From positions 1 through 64,000 of the forward strand of contig CANTFL010000504.1 of NCBI GenBank assembly GCA_947650285.1: a DNA stretch of 64,000 nucleotides, written 5' to 3'. The DNA comes from Hyaloperonospora brassicae (lineage: Eukaryota > Oomycota > Peronosporomycetes > Peronosporales > Peronosporaceae). Below the pieces are notes generated by a model. The model did no database searches. It saw only the letters and a list, made by a program, of their open reading frames with translations, and was not told where the DNA came from. A program made the translations under genes and the position numbers. Shown piece after piece: positions 11,290 to 24,729 of the stretch. The first letter of the stretch is position 1, and every line of letters starts with the position of its first letter.

Positions 11290-12530
11290 AGGATGACGGT
11301 GCGACTTGCTACAGGCGCATCGATAATAGTAAATGCATGTGGTGTAGCAGGCTACTTAAATTGTGTGATGAGACCCTCAACTACTGCCTGTGCCAGATTG
11401 CCGACTTTAAGGGGGTTCCGAGACGCTGCGTATGGATCTTGACTCACCTTGTGTACCCTTCGACTGGCGAGTTGCACTATAGAATCGTGTGTGAAGACGT
11501 AGATGTCGTACTTAAAGGAGGAATACCTGTGGGCTCGGGATGAATACTATGCACTCAGTGGGCCAGTATGTGGCCACTTGATCGACTTGGTCGAGCGTGG
11601 ACTTCTATTCGAATTTATCAAGATGCTTATCACCCCTATGATTTTTCTTAGATTGTTATAAGGGTAATAACCACCCGGCTTTTGTCTTTCTCCCTTATCA
11701 GTGGGTGGGAAGATCGCCTTTGATAGCGGGTGATGAGAGTTGGTAATTAAGTCGAAACCATAGGCCAAATGCTGCCTTTTAAGTTTATTAGCTGTTGGTC
11801 TTGCGTACCGACGGTATGTATCAGATGGGCTAGAATCATACCTTTCTTGGAACAGACGAGCAGACGTTAGAGGTAGTTAGGCCACAAAAAGTAGTGCCAC
11901 GTAAATTGAGTAGTATTAGATTGAGTCCTATTCTATAGCTAATTATAGCTATCCTTGTCTTATGCTTAGAATCCTTATTCTATTTTTAAGAGTAGATTAT
12001 TGTTGAGGGGCTGAGGTCTATCAATGAGGGAACATGCTCACCTATGAGGGTCCAAGGACACCAATGATGGAACGGGCCCAACAAAGGGTACCTATATAGA
12101 AATGATGAATTGGCCCACCGATTAAAGACCGAGGTCTACCTCTAAGGACCAGGCCTTTCGATGAGGAAATGTGATCGTATCCTTTCAGTACCGCACAATC
12201 GGTACTCTGACAACGACCCCTTATGATTGGCTCTGCTTGTTTTTATCATCATAGGGTCGCTTCGTCTCCTTGATCGTCTTTTTTAGTACCCATACTCAGG
12301 TGTGTCGTCCTTTGTTCCTTCAGTTTGCTGGTCTCTAGGTCCTTCATTTTTTGAAAAGCCCTCACCCATTAACACATTTATTAGTAATTGACTACCATTA
12401 GAATATGAACAGTAACGTGATGACTATATCATGCTGGATCTGGATGACAAGTTTTCTGTCATCCTGGGACCACCTTGGCTAAGAAGGTACGACCCAAGGG
12501 TGAGCTGATAGAAACGGTCCGTATAGATTC
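11290..12530 (+). pseudogene. gypsy protease and protease-RT linker remnant (copy A)
   Basis: The stretch begins near 11291 with TVRLATGASIIV, a decayed aspartic-protease active site (A-T-G-A where D-S/T-G-A is expected). Near 12430-12505 the plus strand reads LDLDDKFSVILG..WLRRYDPRV, the characteristic end of gypsy proteases (compare [13 protein letters not shown] in copy B). Between the two lies a 21-bp tandem repeat. The part from 11355 to about 12400 is matched by 54156-54960. Confidence 0.5.
11999..12170 (+). repeat. Degenerate 21-bp tandem repeat in protease region
   Basis: Successive units begin GGTCTATCAATGAGGGAACAT, then diverged versions of the same 21-bp word. A 21-bp unit keeps the reading frame (7 residues). 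Related arrays lie at 54820-54905 (+) and 43985-44225 (complement). Confidence 0.5.
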
Positions 12531-13189
12531 TTTCCACTTGTTTATCACATAGCTATGTGATGAACCTCTTAGAGCTTTAATAAGCGTGTGAATGTTTTGT
12601 GAGTTAGTGCGATGGACTCATTTGTGTTACAGTCGTTAGTGCGACTGAGCAAGAATTCAGCGTGGCTATTTGCTACACTGTGTAGGAATCTTTCGGTGGG
12701 TTTGCAGATTCAAATGCAGCGCAAAATTCCACCACTCGAAGAAGTCGAGTAGACCGGGATATGAATGCATGCCTAGCGGAAAGCATAATAGAGATAATTA
12801 ACCGGTTGAATAGAAGTAGTAAAACCGAAATCTAGTTCCACGGGAGAGTCGACCGTCGAGGACCTGGCTCTTGCAGCACAACAATAGCTATAGGATTCGA
12901 GGAAATAATTCCAACAAACTTGACGATATAATTTCTTAATATGTATTGTTAAGGTAGACCCCAGCAACCTAAGACATAAACCCTCAGCAGCCTGTGGATG
13001 TGACCTTCCAGAAAATGATCGAGACGTTGAGCGCATTGGTCAATGACGGATCAAGCGTAGACACTTATATGCTTCGTCTCATTGTGCCTCAGAAAGGTCA
13101 CAGAATTGACAACATTCAAACCGAAACGGTATTTACGTGATCTGCGTTGTGGTAAAGTCAATAATTTCTGTTTTTTAGTCACAGAAGAC

Positions 13190-14200
13190 TAGTATGTCAC
13201 CGATATTCGGACGGAAATGGTGTTTGATGAGAACGAACGGGTTCTCTGCAGTTTATTTATGGACAAAAACGTCCTCGATGAGAAGACTCGGATTCAGAGA
13301 TACATGTCTCAATATTGGAATTCGCTTCAGGAAAATCCATTACATGAGAATTTGATCGTATTCAAAGATGTTTTCCTGCACTCGCAGCATGCGAGTTGCC
13401 TAATATACAGGCACTCGACATGAAATCGATCTTGAACCCGTTTCGAAGTTATTTATCATAAATCAGTGACCACTGCCTCGTGAATTAGAAACAATATTCA
13501 ACAATTGTTTTGCTGATCCCTTAGAAGCAGTCATCTGAGAATCTATTGGTCTTCACAGCTCTCTAGCCTTCTGTGTGAGTAATACCACAAAAAAATGGCA
13601 GAAAGTTCTTGCATTTAACAAGATGGCTGCTGCAATGGTACCCGCTCACACGCCGATACCGAAAAGATGTAGTCATAGATCGTACGTTAAAATGCACCAT
13701 CTTCTCGTCCACGGATATGATAGATAGATTATATCTGATTTTCATACGTAATCGAGGGATCCGTGCACGGCAGTGATACCACACTCGGTATGATCTGGAA
13801 GTGGATAGTGATGCCACAGAGGCAGAGTAATGTCCCGGCAACACAAAAATTTTGTGACAAATCTGTTGATATCGGTGCCGAATTTCGCACTGATCCGAGA
13901 AATGTGAACGATGTGTTCGTTCATAGCCGAGCTAAGGATGAAAGACGGACGTGCATGTTCACAAGACAAACTATCTTCAAGTTCTATAACTAATTCGTAA
14001 GCATAAGTTGTACGCCAACCTCAAGAAATGTATATTCGCGATCCACGACTTACCATTATTGTGTTCATTGTGGGTAAGCACGGCGTGCGCGCAGACCCCG
14101 ATTAAAATAAAGGTGATCACCAACTGGCCTACGCCAGTCGATGTCAAAGGACTTCGTAAGTTCCTTGGGATAGCATTGTACTTGCAAAAGTAATCGCTCA
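13190..14200 (+). pseudogene. gypsy reverse transcriptase remnant (copy A)
   Basis: The leader segment at 13217-13400 reads FMDKNVLDEKTRIQRYMSQY and NLIVFKDVF. It is followed by palm-domain words: WKWIVMPQ near 13800, DVFVHSRAKD near 13906-13935 (the YxDD box is reduced to VNDVFVHS) and MYANLKKCIF at 14008, then WPTPVDVKGLRKFLG near 14125. Frames change at least three times. Motif order is the same as in copies B and C. Confidence 0.65.
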
Positions 14201-14309
14201 ATTACTCTAAAAGGAGCGTTCATCTTTCTTGTACTCGAGAAAAATGTAAAGGTGTCATGGAACGTTAACTGTCAGCTTTTTTCGAGAGTAAATCCAGAGC
14301 TTTAAGCAG

Positions 14310-14560
14310 TCGCCCATACTGGCGATTGAAGATGAGAACAGACTATTTAATGTGGACTTTGACGCCATCGAATTCGCAATCGGTTGTGCGTTGATGGATA
14401 CGACTCATAGAAATTCTTCTGCTATCATAAGCAAGATAGAAATTAATTGAGCCTGAGCCCTCGTGCTTTTAAGGAACGACTAGCCATGAAGTAAGCACTA
14501 GCTAATTTGATCTATCTCCTGGAAGATAGGCTCGTCGTTGTGTAAACGAAACATGCGTCA
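14310..14560 (+). pseudogene. gypsy RNase H remnant (copy A)
   Basis: The plus strand reads FDAIEFAIGCALMDT near 14355-14400, the start of the RT-linked RNase H (normally CDASDFAIGCALM; both key Asp positions are altered). Homology fades quickly after about 14560. Confidence 0.5.
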
Positions 14561-14739
14561 TCACAAGCGGCAATAATCAGTCTCCGCCTCTAACAAGAAT
14601 GTCGAGGTGGATGTACATCCTCGCGGGTTCAACTTCGCCGCCGCGTGAGATCCAGGACGACTCCATCTTATCAATGCGCGCTTTCGCGCCGACCCAATTT
14701 TGTGCTGGCCACAGCCATTACCGTCGACACGCCTCGTGT

Positions 14740-15480
14740 CATTGGACCTACTCATATTAAGCGCTTGCGCATCATCTATGAGTGCCGCGATGATTTAACA
14801 GGTGGGCATCGTGGTAGAAAAAATACTTACCTTACGTTCAGTCTTGATTAAGTTTCTACGCTCGTATCAGTGAGTGCGCAAACATTTATACTTGCTTGTG
14901 AAGTGTGTCAACGGTTAAAGCCAAATTATATATTCTGTGAAGATTTTCAGTCTCTATGTTTCCCACAGAGTGCTGGAAATCCGTTTCATTGGACTTCGTC
15001 TTTTAAAATTAAAGACGATTACAAGAATAAAGGTACTCTAGTGTTCGCTGACCGATCAGCAAGATTATGCATCTTGCTGCCGTCCTAGTATATATTATGG
15101 ATCAGGGCTGTACAAGCGTATTTGTCGATACATAATAGGACAACACCGACTACCCCGTAAAGTCGTCTCCGACAGTGACCCTCGGTCCGCAGCAAATTTT
15201 GGCAAAACGTGTTCCGATCACTTGGGACAAGTTTAAAAATGTCAACACCTGACCATCAGGTAACAGGTAATCAGACGGAACCTGCCAGCTATATCCTCAA
15301 AGAGATACTTTGAAGATACGTCCACTAGTTTACGATTTTAAGTGACTTAAGCGGATGGTCGAGTTTGCTATCAGCCCTTCAGGTCATGCTTCAAACTCGC
15401 ATGCACCTTTCTTCGTGAATGGATTGCGTCATCCGCGCATTCCCGCCTTTTAGAGTATGACACTATTTTTACATAGAAGG
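14740..15480 (+). pseudogene. gypsy integrase remnant (copy A)
   Basis: The zinc-binding part is clear: IIYECRDDLTGGHRGRKNTYLT at 14770-14845 carries the second His, and CEVCQRLKP near 14900-14925 carries the Cys pair. The catalytic core after 14985 is badly broken (FADRSARLCILLP near 15045). A DRDPR-like block lies near 15170-15190 and TDGQTERV is decayed near 15265. Confidence 0.6.
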
Positions 15481-15869
15481 GTTTCAATCGTTCATTAGCA
15501 TTTTAAAATTCTTCTGATCACGTGTCGACGCAAGCATTGTCACGCATGATACCGATGTCGGCCTAGTTGACATCGTAATAGTAGAGATAATCGGAGATTG
15601 CGAAGACGCTATCGCTGACTCCGATGATGATGCCAATGACGATATTTTTCAGTATCGCCAATGACTATGCTAGCGAGAATGATAACACCCTCGCTGAAGC
15701 AGAAAAGCATATCTCAGCAGTGCGCACTTAGTAAACTGAAATGAAATATTCAAGTCAGTTGATGGGATTCCGCCGATTCGAGTATCAGAGGTCCATTTAG
15801 TGCAGGATTCCATAGCTCAAATATTTAAACTATTAGATACGGAAAGTTTATACGAACTAGAGGGAAAAT

Positions 15870-16630
15870 TTGCTCTCATTTTCGGCTGCCAAACTATTAC
15901 TACTGTCTACGGAAGATTTGCTTCGACATGCAGTCAATTTTGTCGGCAGTACTAAACTAATTCTAACGCGCATTGTTATGTTTCTTATATTAAACCGTCA
16001 ATGCAATGTATACACGATCAAGGTGCCTCGAAGGATGCTTACACATCCTACGTTTTAGGTTGGCCGTCTACGCCCGTAATATCAGTGCAGGGTATCTTTC
16101 GAGAGCGGAAATAGCAGGTACGCATCAAGAAATCCCAACAGATTAGACCAAGATTTCATTTTGGTCCTTCAGCAACGCAGTCTACCGACAACCAACGCTA
16201 GCTCGTCGCGTAGGACTCGACACTCGCGTTCGCTCAGATTATGAGCGAACGCAAATTTTTAATCGGTACACAGACGTCGCACGGTCGTCAGCAAGTCATG
16301 ACGACTCTTGTACTCATGCTCCACGTCCTCCCTCAAATCGGTCAGGACGCGTTCATAGCGGTTGCAACTATATTGCAGTCCTGACAGCAGAGCCGGACCT
16401 AGTCTTCCAACCTCCACCAGAGCCGCAGGTGGACTCTCACGGTGGTCGACGCTTTTACGTGGAAAATTTATTGTTCCACCACATGATAAATGGGGAGCGG
16501 ACAATTTATCTTGTCCACTGGCGGGAGTATCCACCCTAGTATGATAGCTGGCACCGTCGGTCCCAGATGATGAATGATGTTAAAGTTCTCGTCCGAAAAT
16601 ATGACGAGACACATAAGATGAGTCCTCGGG
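15870..16630 (+). pseudogene. Integrase C-terminus: GPY/F region and chromodomain remnant (copy A)
   Basis: The block at 15870-16058 contains LLLSTEDL and a DAYT-like VYTIKVPRRMLTHPTF, the GPY/F module of gypsy integrases. After a low-complexity linker, 16443-16620 reads GRRFYVENLLFHH, then YLVHWREYPP, one stop, and YDSWHRRSQMM...VLVRKYDE. This is a chromodomain with its conserved WxxYP and SWxxR. Such domains target new insertions to particular chromatin in chromoviruses. Confidence 0.7.
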
Positions 16631-17754
16631 TCCATCGGTAGACACGCCCTTTAAGCGCACGTAGACGGGTTGCAAGTTTTCAATTGCGTTTCTCATCTCA
16701 ACTAAGATGTAATCCTACCTCAGGGTGAACGTAGGAACTGCTATTCCCTTTAAGCACTTTGCGAGTTGTCGACATAACTCGCACAAGGGTCGCACCAAGC
16801 GAGTCAAGAAATGCCTGCCTAACGCGATAAACGATGCAATCGGTGTCATGAACCGGTCAGCGTTCATTTTTCAAACTTGATTCGTACTGCTAAAGTTTAT
16901 GGAGCTACCCTTCACGCCCAAAAGTCATCACATTTTGGACGAACGCGTTCCACGCCGCCAAAAGCGAGTATTTTTGTCCCGAGTTTAGTTGACATATACG
17001 ATCGATGCTTAAGAAAAGCAAAAAAAACGAAGTTTTCTTTAGCGCTAAAGTTGCTTGCGCTGAATTATAAGCCATGAAGCTCACTCGCATCGAATAGTGG
17101 AATACGATGGTGTTGGCTTGTCTAATGAGACAAGCTACAAATGAGCCGTTGATGCAAGAGCCGCGGATTCATTTAGGCAGACAGAGATGTGGTGCCGACG
17201 TTGGTACCACTGGATTCAGAGTGACGATGTCATGCGCCATCTTTGACGCGCCTGTACGATGGAGTACGAGCTGGCTGTGACGATAAGTACTCATACTCAT
17301 CATCATCATATTTGTCATCGCTGCCGAACAGAATGTGACTCTAGTCATGAACCGTTCGTTGGCAGAGTCTTTGATGAAGACTCAGGTAGAGATACCGCGG
17401 GAAATTCAGGTATCTGTGGGCCCTTTATCGAGTCAGACACGTCTTACTCGCCAAGAGGGAGAGCTGCTCGTCGGAGGTATCATGGTCATGCGGTGTCATA
17501 CCACGTGCGCCTGCAGCGAAAGGTGCTTCAAGCAGTGTAGAAGCAGCAGATGAAGAAACGTCTGCCTTAAGCTTGTGCAGTCACGGGATGATCAGTCTTG
17601 GATGCACCTCGCATAGACATGTTGACTGCGAGGCAGGGCCAGAAGTGTATAAATATGACCCATTACCTGTTCCCTGTCTCAATAGTTCCCAATGGGTAGA
17701 CACTTAAACCTTGGGAAACTTACTGTGTGACTTTGTGACTATCAGTCAAGGAAA

Positions 17755-18193
17755 TGTAACGGGTTAGACGTATTACATGATATTGTCATTTATGAGAAGT
17801 GATAAAAAAGAATATTATATGTTAAATATTGAAACGATATCACTACATACGTAGATATTGTTGAGATTACCAAGGGTCTACCCATTGGTTGATATTGTGA
17901 CTACACTAATTCACCAATCGCTGCTAGACGCGCGCAATAAGAGGTGAGTAGATGCATTATACATTTAGTTATATTAATAGAATTAAAAAAGGACTAGTTA
18001 GAAAAAGGGTTTAAATGGACTCAATTATATTAAATAACACTTTTACTTTTACTACGATTAATATCGTTACATTCGTCATTTACCTTCCCTCTGTATAAAG
18101 AGTATACTTAGCAGGGCGATGATCTTCACTGTTGTCGGATAAAGTTGACTCCATACTGGCAGACCAATACGAAGTTATCGGTGCCCCGTTACA
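17755..18193 (+). repeat. LTR, probable 3' LTR of gypsy copy A
   Basis: The 439-bp block starts TGTAACGGG and ends GCCCCGTTACA. It shares an internal signature (CACCAATCGCTGC and GACGCGCGCAAT) with 18194-18561, 19568-19956 and 38830-39219. A purine-rich word directly precedes it. No target duplication was found. Confidence 0.65.
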
Positions 18194-18561
18194 CTAATAT
18201 ACAATCATATATATTATTATTAGAATATCTCTGATATAATCGATATTGTTGCAGTGACTTAATAGTCAACCCAGTGTTTACTAGTAACGCCATGTAACCA
18301 CCCACCAATCGCTGCTAGAGGCGCGCAATGGGTGGCAAGTAGACGCCACGATACATATTTTTGTAATAATAAAGTGAAGACAAGACTAATGACCATAAGA
18401 CACATCTCAGGCCTTTCTATATTACAATAGCTTGACGTTTCTACAACTAGTCGTAATTGCTTGGTCTTAAGTATTCCATTTTGCGTATCTTGTACATTAC
18501 ATAAAAAGGCACTATATCTCTATGAAGTCATTGCGTAGCTACTACCTGTGCCCCGTTGCAT
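18194..18561 (+). repeat. Second, 5'-diverged LTR copy in tandem
   Basis: It directly follows the previous LTR. It contains the family signature near 18303-18330 and ends TGCCCCGTTGCA at 18561, but its first ~100 bp cannot be aligned with confidence. Confidence 0.5.
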
Positions 18562-19567
18562 GAAATACCACGACAAGAGTGATTTCCTTCTGAAGATCGC
18601 GTGGCACGTCCACGTGCTCCGCATTTAGCCGACGAGGAAATCAAATTCTCAAATGAGGAGATAATAGAACTCAGTACAAACCACGGTTAACAATTTGAGC
18701 CACGATAGTGTTAAGAAAACAGGGTCGGCCATTGAGTCCACTCACGCAAACTGTATCTCCGTTGCCATTCAAGCCGGCGCTCGGATCGAAGTGGAAACTG
18801 AAGCTACGCTTAACAAAACCGAAGCGCAATGGGTCTAGCGGGGCCCTTGCACAGTATTACGAACTCGCAACTGTCGTACGCGTTTTCCGAAGAAATTTTA
18901 AAGCGGCTAGCCGCACTTGACAGGTTGTACGGTGATCCTGACAAGTCTATGATTACATTCCATCAGAATTATCGATTTTGGAGTATTTTCTTGTGGTTCG
19001 CGAACGCACCCACTATCACAATTCTTGCCACAGCCAATCCAATGTTCATCCAACAATTTGATATCGAGAGGGATCGAACACTGTATATAAGAGTAGAGTA
19101 AAAGTTGGTACGCACGAGGACACACGACGTGTGATAACGTTGTTTTACAAAGTGATGCGCCTCGCTCATAGCCCCTAGCTCAAACAAGGCTTCTAAAGAA
19201 GCAGAGAAGGCCGATTCCCGTGCAATAGACGCTTTCGTGTTGCTCGCTTTGGCGCCGTCGCGTGGTGACTACGGTGGTCGTCGTGACTCGCATGTGACGT
19301 GTGCCAAACGCGGATGGGTTGAAAAAGGCGGAGGCGAAGTTCACGTGTGGTACGTGAGTTTAGGCCTTGTTTTGGGAAGAACCCTCACACCTGCAGCAGT
19401 ACGAACCGCTTGTAGTTACTGTATGCACTACATGCACTGGAGCTGCTGTGCTGCGAAGATGCTGTAACAGCGTCGTCGCTACTGAGGTATATTCATTCAG
19501 TAAGTGTTGCGCCTTTATGGTCGACCATTGCTCGCTTCTATTCCTTTTCGCATGATTGTAGAGCAAC
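18562..19567. other. Inter-LTR sequence, no gene recognised
   Basis: Overlapping open frames at 18708-19101 (plus) have no motif I recognise. The stretch could be internal sequence of the element that owned the LTRs on each side, or unrelated DNA. Confidence 0.35.
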
Positions 19568-19956
19568 TGTAACGGGGCAGCCCGTTACATGGAATTGTCA
19601 CTTTAAAGTTAGTGACAATAAAGAATATGAAGTTGAATATTATTTGAACACTATCACCACAGTGGCGATATTGAAGGGTCGACCAAGAGTCTGGTCATTG
19701 GTTAATATCTTGATGATATCAACCCACCAATCGCCGCAAGACGCGCGCAATGAGTGGTGACGAGACGTCACCATACACTCAGTTATATTAGCATAATTAA
19801 GTTAAGTCAAACAGAGAGACAGTGGTTAAAGACTTAATTATATTAATATAACAGTTCTGCTTTTACCCTACCTACGCTTACTCGTTTGCCTCGTGTACGT
19901 CTGTCGGAGCACCGAAACCCTTGCGTTAAGTTCACGCAAGGATGTGCCCCGTTACA
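19568..19956 (+). repeat. Solo LTR, 389 bp
   Basis: It starts TGTAACGGGGCAGCCCGTTACA, ends TGCCCCGTTACA and contains the family signature near 19729-19755. It is very similar along its whole length to 38830-39219. Flanking 5-mers (GCAAC and ATTAG) do not match, so there is no target duplication. Confidence 0.8.
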
Positions 19957-22900
19957 ATTAGGTCTCATCAGCGCGTACTTCAGTAATTGACTTGAATGAC
20001 CACGTTAATTCAAATCGTAGAGCCACTGGATAGCGGCGAACAGCTGCAACGTGATATTTCGCAACTTCTTTGCAAGAACATTGCACCTGTTCTTCATCCT
20101 TTCTTGAAGCTGCGCTGATAGAGCACAGTGGTAGCCTTTACTGGTATCGGAAAGCTACGAGCATTTTGCTCAAGAAGCGTGTGAAAGCGCTCGAGACGGG
20201 ACAGATGCTGCAGATGTGACAAAGCCGAAGCTCGCTAATTCATTAAACAAATTAAATTCAGCAGGACTTGTAGTCGGTGGTTGATGAGATTAGTGTGTTT
20301 CGTGTAGTTCAAACTAAAATTGGGTCAATGAGAATATCGTCTTAAAAATTATGTTCTCCAATATGTACCTCGCAAGCCTAATATTATTGGAGTGTAAACT
20401 GGATTGGGTAATATTGACACCTCTCTACTTACTGGTTAGTGACACTGAATCTGGGACCGGGAGGGGTACCTCGATCGATACCCACGGGGGGAGGGTACGG
20501 TTACAGGCGCTGGAGATAGACAAACATATTAGACGAGCAAACAGCCAATGGGTGACCGCCCTACCAACCCGCACCTTAGGTATGTATTACTTTGTGCCGA
20601 CGGGAAGCCCTACTGGCCTCGAAGTTTCACAGTGGATTACGGGGTGAGGACCCTTTCAGAAATTATAACAGTGTCACTGCACTCGTAGCCCACACCGGGG
20701 TGATCTGAAGGACTACGCCGCGTAAAATCGTACTTTTTAGTGCAGTCCATCATATCAAGTAACTTAGCCATTAATCGATGCTAGACACGCAACAATTGGC
20801 GTTCAACGAAATAATGATTTGGAGTTTGCAGTTGATCCATTTGACCAGATGGAAATGTGCTATAGCAGATTCGACTGCATTGAACACAATTATGCTCTTA
20901 CATTTCTATGTATGCGTCCGTATAGAAGATAGACCTTCCTCTGCACATGCCGTGGATGTAGGGTTGCGAGGCACGTTCCGTCACTGTTTTAGTGTAGGCG
21001 GCTTTTTCTGTGCGGTTACAAGCGCAGAGTGCCCCGTTTCAGTGGCAGCACTTTGTGATCTGTCCAACGACTACAAACTTTTCATCGAACACGAAGAAAA
21101 CAGGATCGCTTTCATGCCAAGCGTAAAGTATTTGCGCGTTTGAGTGACATCAAATGGGCCATACGGTTTGATATGAAAGGAGATAAGTACATGCCGCAAT
21201 ACCAAGTTCTTCCAGCGTAAATTTGACGCGTAGAGTTATAAGGTAACATTTCTTTACCATTAAGGTGCTCCTTAGTCAGAGCTTTTAAGTGAATAGGATA
21301 TCCAACACTTTTAATTGTTGAGTCAGCAGTAATGTTAGACTGCACCTAGCGGGTCAACGCACGCGCGTTGACCTGAAAGCGTAGTAAAAATATCTTCGAT
21401 TACCAGAAATAACCTCTTTTGAGATGTCATGTCGATTTGAAAGCCATCAAAGAGACCTTCAGATCCTATATAAAGATATATTTTTGAAAACTCAAGAAAA
21501 TGTATCTTCGGTAACTAGGAAGATAATCCAATGGGATTCCATATCAATTGGAATGCCACCATAAAGATCATCGCATCCTCGATATATAAAATTGCTTCGT
21601 TTGCTTTGTCCGAATAGACCGAGCATAGCAATATAACTTAGGTCTTAAGGCGTAAGCTTCACGAACCATTTACGATTGAGTAAAAATATTAATTCTTAAC
21701 CCTATCTCGGACCAACGTTTTAGTCGCCGCAAACCAGATCCATTTATAGTTCGAGCTCTTGATACTCAGGTAGCTCAATAGTGGCGTGCATGCTCACGTT
21801 CAGACCATTCGCCACCTTACAGCCAATACGATTCCTATATACGAGTTGATGACAAGGTTTATTCAATGTATATAGTCTATCTTCTTAAATACTTACTTGT
21901 TTTATTAAGTAATAGATACGGAAGAATAAGAATTCTGAGTGGTGGAACAGAATGTATTTAGTCTGAAACAGCCTAGCATCAAATTTAGGTCCTACCGTCC
22001 CCGATGCTACAAGTGGGCAGAGTTCGAAACAACTAGTTCAATCCTTCGTGACGAATAGAGAAATTGTCACTTAATGTTAAATATATTTTGCATTAAATCA
22101 TTTAAATCACAGGGTACTAGGCCTACATACGTATTGCACAAATCTAATGCTGCCATAAGTATTACGTAGCGAACTTCCGTCGACCAATGCGGGGCCAAGA
22201 AGCGATTCCGAAGCTGATGCGATGTCACAATAAGGTAGCGGATCCATCAAACATGGTCGAGGGCAGCAGAGTGGATCACCTTGCTGATCTAACGACGTCA
22301 AGACTATGTAGGCTTCTTGACGAAGGTAAATCTTAACATACCTAATCAACGTGTTGCTGCCCCCTGGTGAAAAAATGTCCCTCACCGTCTTGTAGATAAT
22401 ATTGACCAAAGGCATGCCACGTTGAGCCCTAACTAACTGTTACACGTCAAGCAATGTATTTCGACGCCGATCGCTGGAGGACCTTAGTCTACTGCTTGTT
22501 GAGCGCGAGACCCTTCAAGCAAGGACATCATTGCGTTATACAGCATGCTTATCAGTAATAGCAGATAGACAATCATTCATGCTTTAATATACACTTAGTG
22601 ATTAACGCTACATTGTGATAATACTGTCCAAGATTCTGATGAAAAATTCGATGTCATCATTGACCTTCAATAGCCCAAGCAGTAGGAGGCATAGACCAGC
22701 TGGTAGCGCATATCTAAACCGATGCCATATATAGAGCGGTTATAAGCCAAACAATGCTTTATGACTGATACGGTGGTCTCTTATGTGGTACAACATTAAG
22801 ATCGAGCACACAAGACCCCACTTTAGCTAACCGCTACACTTCGGCAAGCTACTAGTTGATGTGATAACTTTTGCATGGACTAAGGTTCAGCACACGAATT

Positions 22901-24729
22901 ATTTTATACGGCCGGGCCATCGAGGCATTCTGAAAGAAAGAAAATTTATTAAAAAAGATATAATTTTCAGAAGCGGTACCAAGGGAAGTCTGGGTCTACG
23001 GAAGAGTCTACCATGATGTGACTGGCTGCGGTAATTCTATCACATCACTAAGACGTTAAGGGAATGCGTCACGATGTGATCGCATAAGAAATCCTTAAAG
23101 CAAGTTATACGAGTGAAATACTTTCCTGTTCTTTGAGTAAATTTGTTATCGTGACAACAATGAAACATTGCAAGTCACAATAAGTGAAAGACCTGGTGTA
23201 GTCGCTTTTAAGCTTGATCTGATAGAGTCTCGAAATTTCAATGTGGAGATACTGTAGTTCGTAACGATTGAAATAAAACAGGACAGGATAGATCTGCGTC
23301 GCGACAAGATTCAAACGATCGACGCATTTGTCTAAGAGGATCTGTGCGCTGCCGATACTTTGTCGGCATCAATTTTAAGTGACACTTAGGTGTTCCATAA
23401 GGATATTTGGACGAAAGTATTCTTGATGAAGATACTTATGCCTATCTAAAATAACTTTTGCGCACTGGGTATACAAGTAAATGTTATCGATACAAGTTGC
23501 TTTAAAATAAGGAGATGCATTTTATCAGGCCTTGTGATTTGCAAAGAAAAAATAAACCAGACTAGATATCGAGAAACAAAATCTGGGCCTCAAAGAGTAA
23601 GTAATCAAGTCTTATTAACTTCCTCAACGACAAGCTAAAGGATACACAACTTAGATTTAAAAACTAGAAACAAACCACTCCCATCTTTTCTAACATTGTT
23701 GTGTCAATTATCCGAGTATGCTGGCGAATAGTGCACGAATTCAATTATTATATACTGTGCCTATATCGGTACATAAACCGCTATCGATGTAGGACGTCAT
23801 CCTCGACAAAATATAAAAAAACAATCTTTTTGTCCATCCCTCTGATACATTACTTCAATCCGATCCTCCTCCATGAACGGAACATCCCGTAACCGTCAAT
23901 TTCTCCCCTTAAGCAAATACTCAAGAAGTAGCGAGAGAGGTCATAAGGGATGTGAACGAATCTGTTTGACCTATAGGATATATAACATCACATTTTAAGA
24001 ACGGTGTGCAATTTTGCTGCGAGCTACTTCTACGAGGTATTCGTCCCTAGACATCCTATAAGCAAAAAACGGATTGGTTATTTATCGACTTCGTATCTGC
24101 AAGATTCTTGCAATCGTTTGAGCATTTATACCATATATATATGCCGATCACGATAACAGAAGAAGCTAGGTCCATGCAAATATATTGAATGAATCTTTAA
24201 TATAAGTCCAACCCTTTTTTGGTGTAGCTTCGGTAGAAATGACGTACTCCCTGATTAAGCGATTACGATGATCAACATCTCGTCAGTGGCAAATGATGTT
24301 GAGCCTAGTACAACTTTTTCCGGCAAGTAGGCTCACTTGCAAGATTTTCTCCTTAACTGCGACAAACTGACCGCTTTACTTATAGCTCGCAAAATGAATC
24401 AAAAAGAGAAATGTTATAATGCTGAACATCAGTACTCTGGGCAAAGTATTATGAATATATCGATTTATATGCCTTTGTCAGAAATATAAAACCGAACCAG
24501 ACCATTCCATATGGTATGTTACGCCAGAAATTAATAAATTTGGGAACGCGTTGATGCAATACTGTACAGAAGATGCAAAGCGCTAGATTTGGCGTCATTC
24601 GGGCTTGACGCAAACCATAAGAGTCTAGGTAATCATATTATATCAAGAAAAGTAGCTTGACATGAAGTATTCGTCGGCTTATTATCATCCATACTTTCGA
24701 ATATCGACATTTATCGTTTATAAACTATT

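Larger units (their letters stand above)
10380..18193 (+). mobile_element. Ty3/gypsy chromodomain retrotransposon, decayed (copy A)
   Basis: The plus strand holds, in order: gag with a decayed zinc knuckle, protease, a 21-bp repeat, RT, RNase H, integrase, GPY/F region, chromodomain and a 3' LTR (17755-18193). Order and motifs match copy B at 28500-36157 but sequence divergence is high and stops are frequent. The 5' LTR was not found. The short purine tract CAAGGAAA just before 17755 could be the polypurine tract. Confidence 0.75.

Noticed and set aside
20351..21143. 98- and 121-codon plus ORFs between the LTR and the AT-rich region
   Set aside because: I looked for copia RNase H or RT motifs and found none; left as unassigned sequence.
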